A DNA stretch of 29,698 nt from Oleispira sp963933055 (lineage in GTDB: Bacteria; Pseudomonadota; Gammaproteobacteria; Pseudomonadales; Oceanobacteraceae). Below are positions 22,662 through 29,698 of the stretch, piece after piece. How positions within the stretch are numbered: the first letter of the stretch is position 1; the number at the start of each line of letters is the position of its first letter. The translations under genes and the position numbers were made by a program. The notes beneath the pieces are model-generated. The model was not told the origin of the DNA. It did no database searches and saw nothing but the letters and a program-made list of their open reading frames with translations. The stretch is from the NCBI GenBank assembly GCA_963933055.1, contig CAWVSY010000045.1, positions 1-29,698 of the forward strand, given 5' to 3'.

Positions 22662-24299
22662 TTGGTTGCGGCCACTTTCTTTGGCTTGATACATAGCTTG
22701 GTCCGCAGCCTTGGTAAACCCTTCGATATTTTTGAAGTCTTTATTCCACATAGCAACCCCAATTGATAATGTCGTTTTAGTTTTTAGAAATTCAGTGATT
22801 TCTTTTTGATATCTAAGGCGTATTTCTTCTGCTCGTTCTAGGGCAATTTCAGCATTGGCTTCGGGCATTAAAATAACAAATTCTTCACCACCAAAGCGGC
22901 AGATAACATCTGTTCTCCGGCACTCCCCAATCATTATTTTTGCAAGTTTTATTAAAACTTGATCACCGATGTCATGGCCAAAATTATCATTAATTTTTTT
23001 AAAATAATCGGCATCTAGTAATAATAATGCTAGGGACTTGTTGCTGCGTTTTGATTTTTGGATTTCTTTTTTTGAAATCTCATTAAAATATCGACGATTA
23101 AAAAGCTGAGTAAGTGGGTCTTGAGTTGCTTGCTCCCATAGGGATTCTTGAAGTTGGGTTATTTCATTAATTTTGTTTTTTAATTCTTTGTTAGTTTTTT
23201 CTAGACTTTTTTCCAGTTTTATCTTTTCGGTAATGTCCGTCGACATACCGATTAAACCATTTATATTGCCTTCTTCATCGTAAAGAGGCGCTTTCACTGT
23301 CCAGAAATAATAAGTATCATCGCCATCAATAAAAGTTTCGACACCTTCTACGGTTTTTTTTGTTCTTAATAGGTCTAGATCTAAGCGCTGAAATTCTTCA
23401 CCATTTACTTTATCTAAAATATCCGTAGGTGTTTTCCCTTCTATTTCTTCCATGGAAAGTTGAAAGAGGGACTGTGTCATTTTATTTGCATAATTAAAGC
23501 AGTGGTTGATGTCTCGAATATAAATGTAGGCCGCGACATTATCTAAGATGGTATTTAACTTTTGTTCCGTTGCTTTGTATTCACTGATATCGGTTGAGAT
23601 ACCAAATAAGCCAACAACTTTATTGTTTTTTCCGTGCAGTGGTTTTTTAACAGATAAAAAAGTTCTTACCTCATTTAATTTTTTTACAAATAAATTTTCT
23701 TCTTTCTCAATGCTTTTATTATTATCGATGACTAGGCGGTCGATATCTTCTTTGATGTTTTTCGGCCCAAGGTAATTATCATCTGTGGTGCCTGCTAGGC
23801 TTTTGAAATCTTTGCCAAATAAATCAGTCACCATTTTGTTAGCATAGGTATAGCGATAGTTTGTATCTTTGCAATACACATAAGCTCCTAAGCTATCCAA
23901 AATGCTTATGAGATTACTGCTTGGCATGTTGTAATTAAACTTCTCTTGAAGGTATATAACAAGATAGGCTTCTTGTATTTCGGCGATGACTAGAAAAATT
24001 TTGTCATCAATATAAATTTCATAGTTGAAAAAATGTAAGCCCGCATTAGACAGTTGGTGGGCTTTTTTCATTAATCTTATATACAGCTCGCTGGTGATGA
24101 TAGCGTCGCTTTTCAGACCTAATAAATCAACGCAGTGATCATTGCTTGCAATCAACTTGTCGCTAGTGATTTCAACGAGCAGTGCTGGTTGAGAGCTTAG
24201 CTTAATGAGCTGAGTAAGCTTGTGTACTGGCTGGTTTTGCATGAGTAAGCAACTTGACCATGAAGTAAATGATGAGTCACTCAAGTATAGCTTAGCCAT
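22644..24299 (-). CDS. PAS-PAS-GGDEF diguanylate cyclase
   Basis: Predicted soluble diguanylate cyclase of 551 residues. An N-terminal part (about 30-120) may be another degenerate PAS; two clear PAS domains follow at about 130-243 (ending GLFGISTDISEYK) and 248-362 (ending GLIGMSTDITEKI), then a coiled-coil signalling helix (362-392) and the GGDEF domain. The active site is GGEEF (470-474), and the inhibitory site RRTD (461-464) lies the standard five residues before it, so activity with product feedback is expected. The start is uncertain: ATG at 24299 or at 24242; neither has a good ribosome-binding site. The gene is more AT-rich than its neighbours. Confidence 0.92.
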   Translation of the reverse strand: MAKLYLSDSSFTSWSSCLLMQNQPVHKLTQLIKLSSQPALLVEITSDKLIASNDHCVDLLGLKSDAIITSELYIRLMKKAHQLSNAGLHFFNYEIYIDDKIFLVIAEIQEAYLVIYLQEKFNYNMPSSNLISILDSLGAYVYCKDTNYRYTYANKMVTDLFGKDFKSLAGTTDDNYLGPKNIKEDIDRLVIDNNKSIEKEENLFVKKLNEVRTFLSVKKPLHGKNNKVVGLFGISTDISEYKATEQKLNTILDNVAAYIYIRDINHCFNYANKMTQSLFQLSMEEIEGKTPTDILDKVNGEEFQRLDLDLLRTKKTVEGVETFIDGDDTYYFWTVKAPLYDEEGNINGLIGMSTDITEKIKLEKSLEKTNKELKNKINEITQLQESLWEQATQDPLTQLFNRRYFNEISKKEIQKSKRSNKSLALLLLDADYFKKINDNFGHDIGDQVLIKLAKIMIGECRRTDVICRFGGEEFVILMPEANAEIALERAEEIRLRYQKEITEFLKTKTTLSIGVAMWNKDFKNIEGFTKAADQAMYQAKESGRNQVIIYK

Positions 24300-24358
24300 T
24301 TATTTTTGCATTTTGTTATACTTATTTTTTCAGGATTTTACGATTAAGGATCACGACT

Positions 24359-25030
24359 GTGCGCTTAACATTAGATCAACAAACATTTCCTCATACTTTA
24401 GGTAAGATAATATGCGTAGGGCGAAACTATGCTGCGCATGCAAAAGAACTTAATAACCCAATACCTTCCAGCCCTATTTTATTTATCAAGCCTGCCTCCA
24501 GTGCGGTGCCTTTTGCGCCGGCGTTTTCAATCCCTACCGAACAGGGCCGTGTGCATCATGAATTGGAAGTTGCGATTCTTATTGGTAAGGCACTAACAGG
24601 TGCTAGCGAAGCACAAGTCGCAGAAAGCATTGCCGGAGTTGGCTTAGGTTTGGATCTGACATTGCGTGATGTTCAGGATACGTTGAAGGAAAAAGGGCAT
24701 CCGTGGGAGCGTGCCAAAAGCTTTGATGGCGCATGCCCTTTGACTGAATTTGTATCTTCGGCAGGCTTTTGTCTGTCAGATTGGCAGCAACTGGAATTGA
24801 CCTTAATCAAAGATGGAGTTACTCAGCAACAAGGAAATAGCAGTGACATGTTATTCCCTGTTATTCCTTTGATTGCCCACATTAGCCAATATTTTAGCTT
24901 ACAGCCTGGGGATGTGATTTTAACGGGCACGCCTGCCGGGGTTGGCCCACTGAAAGCCGGTGAGCAATTGTCCTGTCGTTTAGCATTGGCTAATAACGTA
25001 TTATTAACCAGCGATGCAGAAGTTCGTTAA
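24359..25030 (+). CDS. Fumarylacetoacetate hydrolase family protein (YcgM-like acylpyruvase)
   Basis: Metal-dependent hydrolase of the FAH family, 223 residues, close in length and motifs to E. coli YcgM, which cleaves acylpyruvates or acts as an oxaloacetate tautomerase in relatives. GRNYAAHAKELNNP (21-34), then the metal ligands Glu68 and Glu70 (HHELE) and Asp99 (LGLDLTLRD), KSFDGACPL, and GDVILTGTPAGVGPL near the C-terminus are all present. It starts with GTG, with AAGGA about 8 nt upstream. Divergent from the PAS-GGDEF gene and convergent with the membrane cyclase-like gene. The exact substrate cannot be read from sequence. Confidence 0.9.
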   Translation: MRLTLDQQTFPHTLGKIICVGRNYAAHAKELNNPIPSSPILFIKPASSAVPFAPAFSIPTEQGRVHHELEVAILIGKALTGASEAQVAESIAGVGLGLDLTLRDVQDTLKEKGHPWERAKSFDGACPLTEFVSSAGFCLSDWQQLELTLIKDGVTQQQGNSSDMLFPVIPLIAHISQYFSLQPGDVILTGTPAGVGPLKAGEQLSCRLALANNVLLTSDAEVR

Positions 25031-25044
25031 TGGATGCAGTGACT

Positions 25045-26400
25045 CTACGCTTTCTCTTTCATCGCCATGATATGTTTGACTTGGCGGTCGATGAGTTTTT
25101 CTGCGTTGTCAGGTAAAGCATCTAGCCAGCGAGTATCGTGCTCGTTGGCATTAAGATCCATCAAGCTAGGTCCATCTTGCCATAAAATCTGTTCAGCATC
25201 GGTCAGTTGATCAATTAAGTCTTGGCTGACTAATAACTGCATTTCTTTACTTTGTTGTGCAAGTTGCGCCGTCCAATGAACCGTATCGCCAATTAAATTA
25301 AATTGCAGTTGTTGGTTCATTTCTATGGGGGCAACCAGTACTGGTCCCCAGTGGGCTGATAATTTAAACGTTAATTGCTGCAGCTGCTGATCGTGACGCT
25401 GAAGCTCTTGCACCAACCCGATGAATAGCTCTGCGGCGTAAAGACAATGGCTAGCATCTCTTGGGTCTTTATCGGGGTAGCCAAAAATAATCAAGATGCC
25501 GCCGCCGGTATATCGGTCTAAAGTGCCGTTATAAAGTTTGGCGGCTTGCGATAATAGTTGATGGTAACCGTTGATTGTTTCCGTAAGTTTTTCGGCGCTT
25601 AATCGTTGCTGCAGTTCTTGTAGGCCTTGTATCTCAATAAATAATAAAGCGCTATGGTGATACGCTAAGCTTTTATGCTTTGAAAGTGGTGGGCTGGCCA
25701 TAAAGCTTTCTAATGATTTTTTGATAGCCGCTTTATGTTGTTTTTGTTTGACTAGGTTGTTAATCGCATCGTTTAAGGCAAGATCATTTTGGCTATTGGC
25801 CGACTCATTAAGTAATTCGTGCGATTCATTATCATGCAGCTTTTTGAGCACATCTATCTGCTGCTTGTTTGCTTGCAGTAAGTGCTCACCCCAAAAATAG
25901 GCCGCCAAGCCTGCAATAACACTCAGCATAATACTGGCAAGTAAGAGCAAGGTCGCATTACGTTGGCTAATGTCGTGTGCTTGGCTCATGTTAATGGCTA
26001 CTCGTAAGTGGCCAATTAACTGTTCTTTATCGGTGACTACTTGGTTGATCCAGTACACATCAAAACCCCCGAGTTCGACTAAACCTTGTTCGGCAATGGG
26101 GGATTGAGTTGAATTATACAAGGTTGCTGAGAGAATAAGGTCTTGATCAACCCAGTCTTGTAAGATGACATTGGCACTGATGCGATCATCGTTATTTAAG
26201 CTGGCGCGCAATAATATGCTCGCGTCTTTCACTAGGCTTGTTGCCAGCTGTTGCTGCTGAATTAATAGTTGTTGGCGTAACTGGCTGGTCACTAAATAGC
26301 TAAAAGTTAGCCCTGTGCATAAAATCGCGAGGGCAATAAAAGCGGCCCATTGCTGACTTGTGGTTAAGCGCTGAGTGATCTTTAATGAGGATCGAACCAT
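25045..26400 (-). CDS. AhpA/YtjB-like membrane protein fused to a degenerate class III cyclase-like domain
   Basis: Membrane protein of 451 residues. TM1 is at about 18-38, a periplasmic domain at 39-148, TM2 at about 149-170, a Gln/Leu-rich helical linker to 240, and a C-terminal domain (about 248-405) with the fold pattern of class III adenylate cyclases (FIEIQGLQ, YTGGGILIIFGYPDKD, LIGDTVHWTAQL). Key residues are lost: the two metal Asp are Glu256 and Gly300, and the transition-state Asn and Arg are His375 and Gln379. It is probably not catalytic. The N-terminal half resembles YtjB (Smp), which in E. coli also lies divergently next to serB, as here. Confidence 0.78.
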   Translation of the reverse strand: MVRSSLKITQRLTTSQQWAAFIALAILCTGLTFSYLVTSQLRQQLLIQQQQLATSLVKDASILLRASLNNDDRISANVILQDWVDQDLILSATLYNSTQSPIAEQGLVELGGFDVYWINQVVTDKEQLIGHLRVAINMSQAHDISQRNATLLLLASIMLSVIAGLAAYFWGEHLLQANKQQIDVLKKLHDNESHELLNESANSQNDLALNDAINNLVKQKQHKAAIKKSLESFMASPPLSKHKSLAYHHSALLFIEIQGLQELQQRLSAEKLTETINGYHQLLSQAAKLYNGTLDRYTGGGILIIFGYPDKDPRDASHCLYAAELFIGLVQELQRHDQQLQQLTFKLSAHWGPVLVAPIEMNQQLQFNLIGDTVHWTAQLAQQSKEMQLLVSQDLIDQLTDAEQILWQDGPSLMDLNANEHDTRWLDALPDNAEKLIDRQVKHIMAMKEKA

Positions 26401-26508
26401 TGATTTCTATACCTGATAACAAACATTTCTACCTAGATGATGGTATCATACGGACCGTCTGGCAACTGCTAGATTAATCAAATTCAATTCTATCGTGGGA
26501 TTATAGTG

Positions 26509-26679
26509 ATGAGCGATACTAAGAAAGCATTACAAGAAAAGACTGAAAAGCTGGCTAAAGGCCTATATTTCATGAGTTCAGATTGCCAGCGCGCATTATC
26601 TGTTCACGAAACGGTTGATCTTATTGAAGAGCTTCGTGGCGTAGTTGCAGATATGCAAGCAGAAGTAGAAAAGCTTTAA
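26509..26679 (+). CDS. Unrecognised 56-residue small protein upstream of serB
   Basis: I do not recognise it. The frame runs from ATG (GTGGGA about 8 nt upstream) to TAA and fills the gap between the divergent membrane gene and serB. The protein is charged and helical in character: MSDTKKALQEKTEKLAKGLYF, a middle with SSDCQRAL (Cys26), then VDLIEELRGVVADMQAEVEKL, probably two amphipathic helices or a short coiled coil. No signal peptide or membrane segment. serB follows after 55 bp on the same strand. Its coding nature rests on position, ribosome-binding site and composition. Confidence 0.6.
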   Translation: MSDTKKALQEKTEKLAKGLYFMSSDCQRALSVHETVDLIEELRGVVADMQAEVEKL

Positions 26680-26734
26680 GCATTAATAATACATCTTTTT
26701 GATTTAAGATTAAGTTCGGTTTAAGGGCAGATTC

Positions 26735-27952
26735 GTGATTGAGTTAGTATTAATTCGTGTTAGTGGGACGGATAAACCAGGTTTAACCGCAAATATTACA
26801 GCGATCCTAGCGCAGTATAAGGTAACTATTTTGGATATTGGCCAAGCCGAAATTCATGACAGCTTATCGTTAGGTATACTCGCCGCAATACCTTCTACAG
26901 CAGAATCTGCACCGGTACTGAAAGATGTATTATTTAAAGCTCATGCGTTAGGGCTTACGGTGAGTTTTACTCCTGTTGATAGTGAAAGCTATGAGCAATG
27001 GGTATCGGGTCAAGGTAAAGATCGTCATATCATTACCTTACTCGCTCGCACCATCAGCGCAGAACATATTGCCCGTATTACCGCCATCGTTGCGGAGCAT
27101 GGTCTCAATATTGATAACATTACCCGCCTCACTGGTCGTGTCCCTCTTGAAGAAGAACTTGATAGCTCGATTCCAACCCGTGCGTGTGTCGAATTTTCGG
27201 TACGTGGTGAAGCGAATCAAGGGTTATTAAGAGAAAAGTTTTTAGCCGTATCCAATGATCTAAATGTTGATATTGCTGTGCAAGAAGATAACGTTTATCG
27301 ACGCAACCGTCGTTTAGTCGCCTTTGACATGGATTCAACGCTAATTGAAGCCGAAGTAATTGACGAGCTTGCTGCAGCAGCTGGTGTAGGCGAGCAAGTC
27401 GCTGAGATTACTGAGCGTGCGATGCGTGGTGAATTAGATTTCACTGAAAGTTTCCATGAGCGTGTTGCCTTGCTTAAAGGTTTGAGCGGTGATGTGCTGC
27501 AAGAAATTGCTGAGCGTTTGCCTGTAACAGAAGGTGCAGAGCGTCTGATCCGTAATTTAAACTCTTTAGGTTATACCACGGTTATTCTATCGGGTGGTTT
27601 TAATTACTTCGGTAACTATTTAAAAGAAAAGCTTGGTATCGACTACGTATTCGCTAATGAACTAGATATGGAAGATGGCATAGTTACCGGCAAAGTAACA
27701 GGTACTGTTGTTGATGGTAATCGTAAGGCGCAGTTGTTACGTGAAATTGCCGAGAAAGAAGGCATTCGTTTAGAGCAAACGATTGCAGTAGGTGATGGCG
27801 CAAACGATTTACCTATGTTGAGTATTGCCGGCTTGGGTATCGCGTTTCGCGCTAAGCCGCTAGTTCAAGAGTCCGCTAAACAGTCTATTTCGACATTAGG
27901 CTTAGACGGTGTGCTTTATTTATTGGGATATCGTGATCGCGATATCGTTTAA
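26735..27952 (+). CDS. serB: Phosphoserine phosphatase
   Basis: Last step of serine synthesis, removing phosphate from phosphoserine. The 405 residues are longer than E. coli SerB (322): two ACT-like domains occupy about 1-85 and 95-182, as in Pseudomonas and mycobacterial SerB2 forms, followed by the HAD phosphatase. Motif I is DMDST with nucleophile Asp198 and acid/base Asp200; motif II is the SGG in TTVILSGGFNYF, and motif III is VGDGANDLPML. It starts with GTG, with AAGGG about 8 nt upstream. The double ACT part suggests amino-acid feedback (inference). A strong hairpin covers its stop codon. Confidence 0.96.
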   Translation: MIELVLIRVSGTDKPGLTANITAILAQYKVTILDIGQAEIHDSLSLGILAAIPSTAESAPVLKDVLFKAHALGLTVSFTPVDSESYEQWVSGQGKDRHIITLLARTISAEHIARITAIVAEHGLNIDNITRLTGRVPLEEELDSSIPTRACVEFSVRGEANQGLLREKFLAVSNDLNVDIAVQEDNVYRRNRRLVAFDMDSTLIEAEVIDELAAAAGVGEQVAEITERAMRGELDFTESFHERVALLKGLSGDVLQEIAERLPVTEGAERLIRNLNSLGYTTVILSGGFNYFGNYLKEKLGIDYVFANELDMEDGIVTGKVTGTVVDGNRKAQLLREIAEKEGIRLEQTIAVGDGANDLPMLSIAGLGIAFRAKPLVQESAKQSISTLGLDGVLYLLGYRDRDIV

Positions 27953-27973
27953 AGGGCTAATAATTAGCCCTTT
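27951..27973. terminator. Bidirectional hairpin overlapping the serB and GAF-GGDEF stop codons
   Basis: AAAGGGCTAA (27951-27960) pairs perfectly with TTAGCCCTTT (27964-27973): 10 bp with a 3-nt loop. The serB stop (27950-27952) enters the left arm, and the opposing stop (27964-27966) lies in the right arm. It likely ends both transcripts. Confidence 0.75.
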
Positions 27974-28989
27974 GCGCAGTTTCTACCACTCTTTTTAGCC
28001 TTGTATAAGCCTATATCTGCTGCTTCTAAAAGATGTTCTTGGCTAAGAATCTCTTGCTTATCCGTTGCTGAAAATCCGATGCTGATGCTCACATCGATCT
28101 CTTGCTCATTATGTATAAATCGTAATGCGTTTATATGCTCTAGAATCCGCTGACTGAGTTCTTCACTTCTATTAAATGGGCAATCTTCTAATATGACTAA
28201 GAATTCATCCCCTCCATAGCGTCCAATAGAGTCGGTAGGCCGCAATGATGTGCGTAGCGCTTCACTTATATCCTTAATTACTTTGTCGCCAAATGGGTGG
28301 CCATATTTATCGTTAATGGCTTTGAAATTATCGATATCGACCATCATGGCAGTGAGTGGGTGGTCGGTAAGTAAATGTCTTTGGTAGGCTCTTTCTAGCA
28401 TCTGTTTAGTCGTCACCTGATTCCATAGACCTGTCAGTCCGTCTATTTTAGCGTCACGCTGAGCTTGGTCTAGGTCGGTGATTAATTGAACTTGAACATC
28501 ACTTAGCTGGGTGAGGTAGATTTCAGTCTGCGCCCAAGAAACCATGTCTCGCATGGTTGCGATATCTTCTTGATCAAATTTTCTTGGTTTATCATCAACC
28601 AAGCATAGAGTCCCTATGTTTTGACCACGACTTTTTAGTGTGAAACCAGCGTAAAAGCGTAACTCTAGGCCTGAAGTGACAAACTCATTATCGCTAAAGC
28701 GCTTATCCTTGGTTAGGTCCTCGCAGACTATGTATTCATCAACGGCTAATGTGTGCGCGCAGATAGAGGCATCCCGTGTGGTGCTAATCAGGTCCAGCCC
28801 TTGGGCGGACTTAATCCATTGAGTGTCTTTGTCAATTAATGATACATAGGCGATAGGTATGTAAAAAAGTCGGCATATCGTACGAGTAATTTTATCGAAA
28901 CGACTTTGCAGTGGGGTATATAAAATTCCTAGCTCATTGAGTGCTTCTAAGCGTTGTTGTTCATTTTCAGGAGTTGGAGCTGCTGGCAT
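27964..28989 (-). CDS. GAF-GGDEF diguanylate cyclase
   Basis: Predicted cytoplasmic diguanylate cyclase of 341 residues. A GAF domain fills about 20-160 (FYIPIAYVSLIDKDTQWIKS, DASICAHTLAVDEYIVCEDL, GTLCLVDDKPR), then a helical linker and the GGDEF domain. The active site GGDEF (259-263) is intact, and the inhibitory site RPTD (250-253) lies five residues before it, so c-di-GMP synthesis with feedback is expected. I chose the ATG at 28989, with GAG about 9 nt upstream; an in-frame TTG at 29001 is possible. Ligand of the GAF domain is unknown. Convergent with serB. Confidence 0.94.
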   Translation of the reverse strand: MPAAPTPENEQQRLEALNELGILYTPLQSRFDKITRTICRLFYIPIAYVSLIDKDTQWIKSAQGLDLISTTRDASICAHTLAVDEYIVCEDLTKDKRFSDNEFVTSGLELRFYAGFTLKSRGQNIGTLCLVDDKPRKFDQEDIATMRDMVSWAQTEIYLTQLSDVQVQLITDLDQAQRDAKIDGLTGLWNQVTTKQMLERAYQRHLLTDHPLTAMMVDIDNFKAINDKYGHPFGDKVIKDISEALRTSLRPTDSIGRYGGDEFLVILEDCPFNRSEELSQRILEHINALRFIHNEQEIDVSISIGFSATDKQEILSQEHLLEAADIGLYKAKKSGRNCAKG

Positions 28990-29072
28990 AAAGAATCTCA
29001 AAAGTTAACTGAAGCTGAACTCAGTATAGTTAATATTTGAGATGTGGCAGGATTTGTTTACTAAATTAAGCG

Positions 29073-29698
29073 TTAGTTAGAATGCTGCTCTAACGCCCAT
29101 ACGATATGCTCCTTCACTAAATCACTTGCGTCAGGTAAGCGCTGTTTCAGGGCTTCAATAATTTCAATGCTGGTGGGGGCATTGCCTAGTGCGACAGCGA
29201 TATTACGTAGCCAGTTTTCATAACCCGTGCGGCGAATCGGATTGCCTTCGGTATGTTTTAAAAATGTCTTTTCATCCCACGCGAATAAATCCAATAAGGT
29301 CGCGTTATCTAATGGGTGACGCGGGGTGAAGTCTGTTTCTTGCGTTGTTTTACTGAAGCGATTCCAAGGGCAGCATAATTGGCAGTCGTCACAGCCAAAA
29401 ATGCGATTTCCCATGCCTTTGCGTAAATCCGTTGGAATGGGGCCTTTTAATTCAATCGTTAGATACGAAATACAGCGTCGAGCATCAAGAACCTGTTCGC
29501 CAACAAAAGCTTGGGTCGGGCAAATATCAATGCAGGCAGTACAGCGCCCGCAATGATTTTTATCGTCAGGTTCATCTATTGGTAAAGGTAAGTCGGTTAA
29601 TAATTCGCTGAGGAAAAAATACGATCCGGCTTTTTTATTAATCAGCATGGTATTTTTACCTAGCCAGCCTAAGCCTGCATTGCTCGCTAAAGCACGCT
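29073..29698 (-). CDS. queG: Epoxyqueuosine reductase QueG, C-terminal part (5' end cut by window edge)
   Basis: Reduces epoxyqueuosine to queuosine in tRNA, using cobalamin and two iron-sulfur clusters. The reading frame stays open through the ATG at 29648 to the edge (preceding residues ASNAGLGWLGKNT), which matches the middle of QueG, so the gene is partial in the window rather than short. The first cluster motif is CGRCTACIDICP, and the second is CDDCQLCCPWNRF. The C-terminus has the HEAT-like helices (GYENWLRNIAVALGNAP, VKEHIVWALEQH). QueG is usually followed by tRNA-related genes; here a GAF-GGDEF gene comes next. Confidence 0.95.
   Translation of the reverse strand, partial: RALASNAGLGWLGKNTMLINKKAGSYFFLSELLTDLPLPIDEPDDKNHCGRCTACIDICPTQAFVGEQVLDARRCISYLTIELKGPIPTDLRKGMGNRIFGCDDCQLCCPWNRFSKTTQETDFTPRHPLDNATLLDLFAWDEKTFLKHTEGNPIRRTGYENWLRNIAVALGNAPTSIEIIEALKQRLPDASDLVKEHIVWALEQHSN

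Noticed and set aside
29073..29648. QueG as a short complete 191-residue gene
   Set aside because: The frame continues to the window edge with QueG-like sequence, so it is cut by the edge and not truncated.
1..29698. CRISPR array, prophage, transposon, tRNA or rRNA
   Set aside because: No regularly spaced repeats, recombinase genes, cloverleaf or rRNA-like stretches were seen; the window is dense with ordinary chromosomal genes.

Overview
The window looks like chromosomal, mostly housekeeping DNA from a motile marine gammaproteobacterium, probably near the Oceanospirillales (inference). The supporting signs are PomA-type flagellar stator genes next to xseB-ispA-dxs (an arrangement I recall from Vibrio), serA paired with a D-2-hydroxyglutarate dehydrogenase gene (recalled from Pseudomonas), gamma-type LPP20 and SPOR proteins, and a moderately AT-rich composition by eye. 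I see no insertion sequence, integrase, phage gene, CRISPR array, tRNA or rRNA.

Layout. 1-781 (minus): the start of pomB and all of pomA. 972-4169 (plus): xseB, ispA and dxs, the isoprenoid precursor block, with dxs having its own -10 box and a foldable leader. 4202-4849 (minus): ribA. 5076-6539 (plus): a membrane zinc peptidase and a DUF4349 lipoprotein. 6595-7089 (minus): pgpA. 7258-11531 (plus): SPOR protein, FabA-like dehydratase, hslV-hslU behind a heat-shock-type promoter, a DUF971 protein and a YjbR-like protein. 11559-15842 (minus): a chemoreceptor and priA. 16048-16599 (plus): rpmE and an unrecognised 72-residue protein. 16687-20902 (minus): gloC, a periplasmic transglutaminase-like protein, an LPP20 lipoprotein and serA. 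21215-22633 (plus): D-2-hydroxyglutarate dehydrogenase. 22644-24299 (minus): PAS-GGDEF protein. 24359-25030 (plus): FAH-family hydrolase. 25045-26400 (minus): an AhpA/YtjB-like membrane protein fused to a degenerate cyclase-like domain. 26509-27952 (plus): a 56-residue small protein and serB. 27964-28989 (minus): GAF-GGDEF protein. 29073-29698 (minus): the C-terminal part of queG, cut by the window edge.

How the genes work together. serA and serB are the first and last steps of serine synthesis, and the D-2-hydroxyglutarate dehydrogenase probably recycles the D-2-hydroxyglutarate made by SerA. Two likely active diguanylate cyclases, one chemoreceptor and the stator genes concern motility and c-di-GMP signalling. 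The rpmE-priA and SPOR-hslVU-DUF971 blocks resemble a Pseudomonas neighbourhood that has been rearranged: argS is not where I would expect it.

The most interesting leads are an LPP20 lipoprotein/transglutaminase-like pair of unknown role, a pseudo-cyclase fused to a YtjB-like sensor beside serB, a FabA-type dehydratase carrying a FabZ-type catalytic Glu, a long imperfect inverted repeat after hslU, structured leaders on dxs and rpmE, two unrecognised small proteins, and convergent gene pairs whose stop codons lie inside one hairpin. I found no clear multi-gene novel system; the LPP20/transglutaminase pair is the best candidate.
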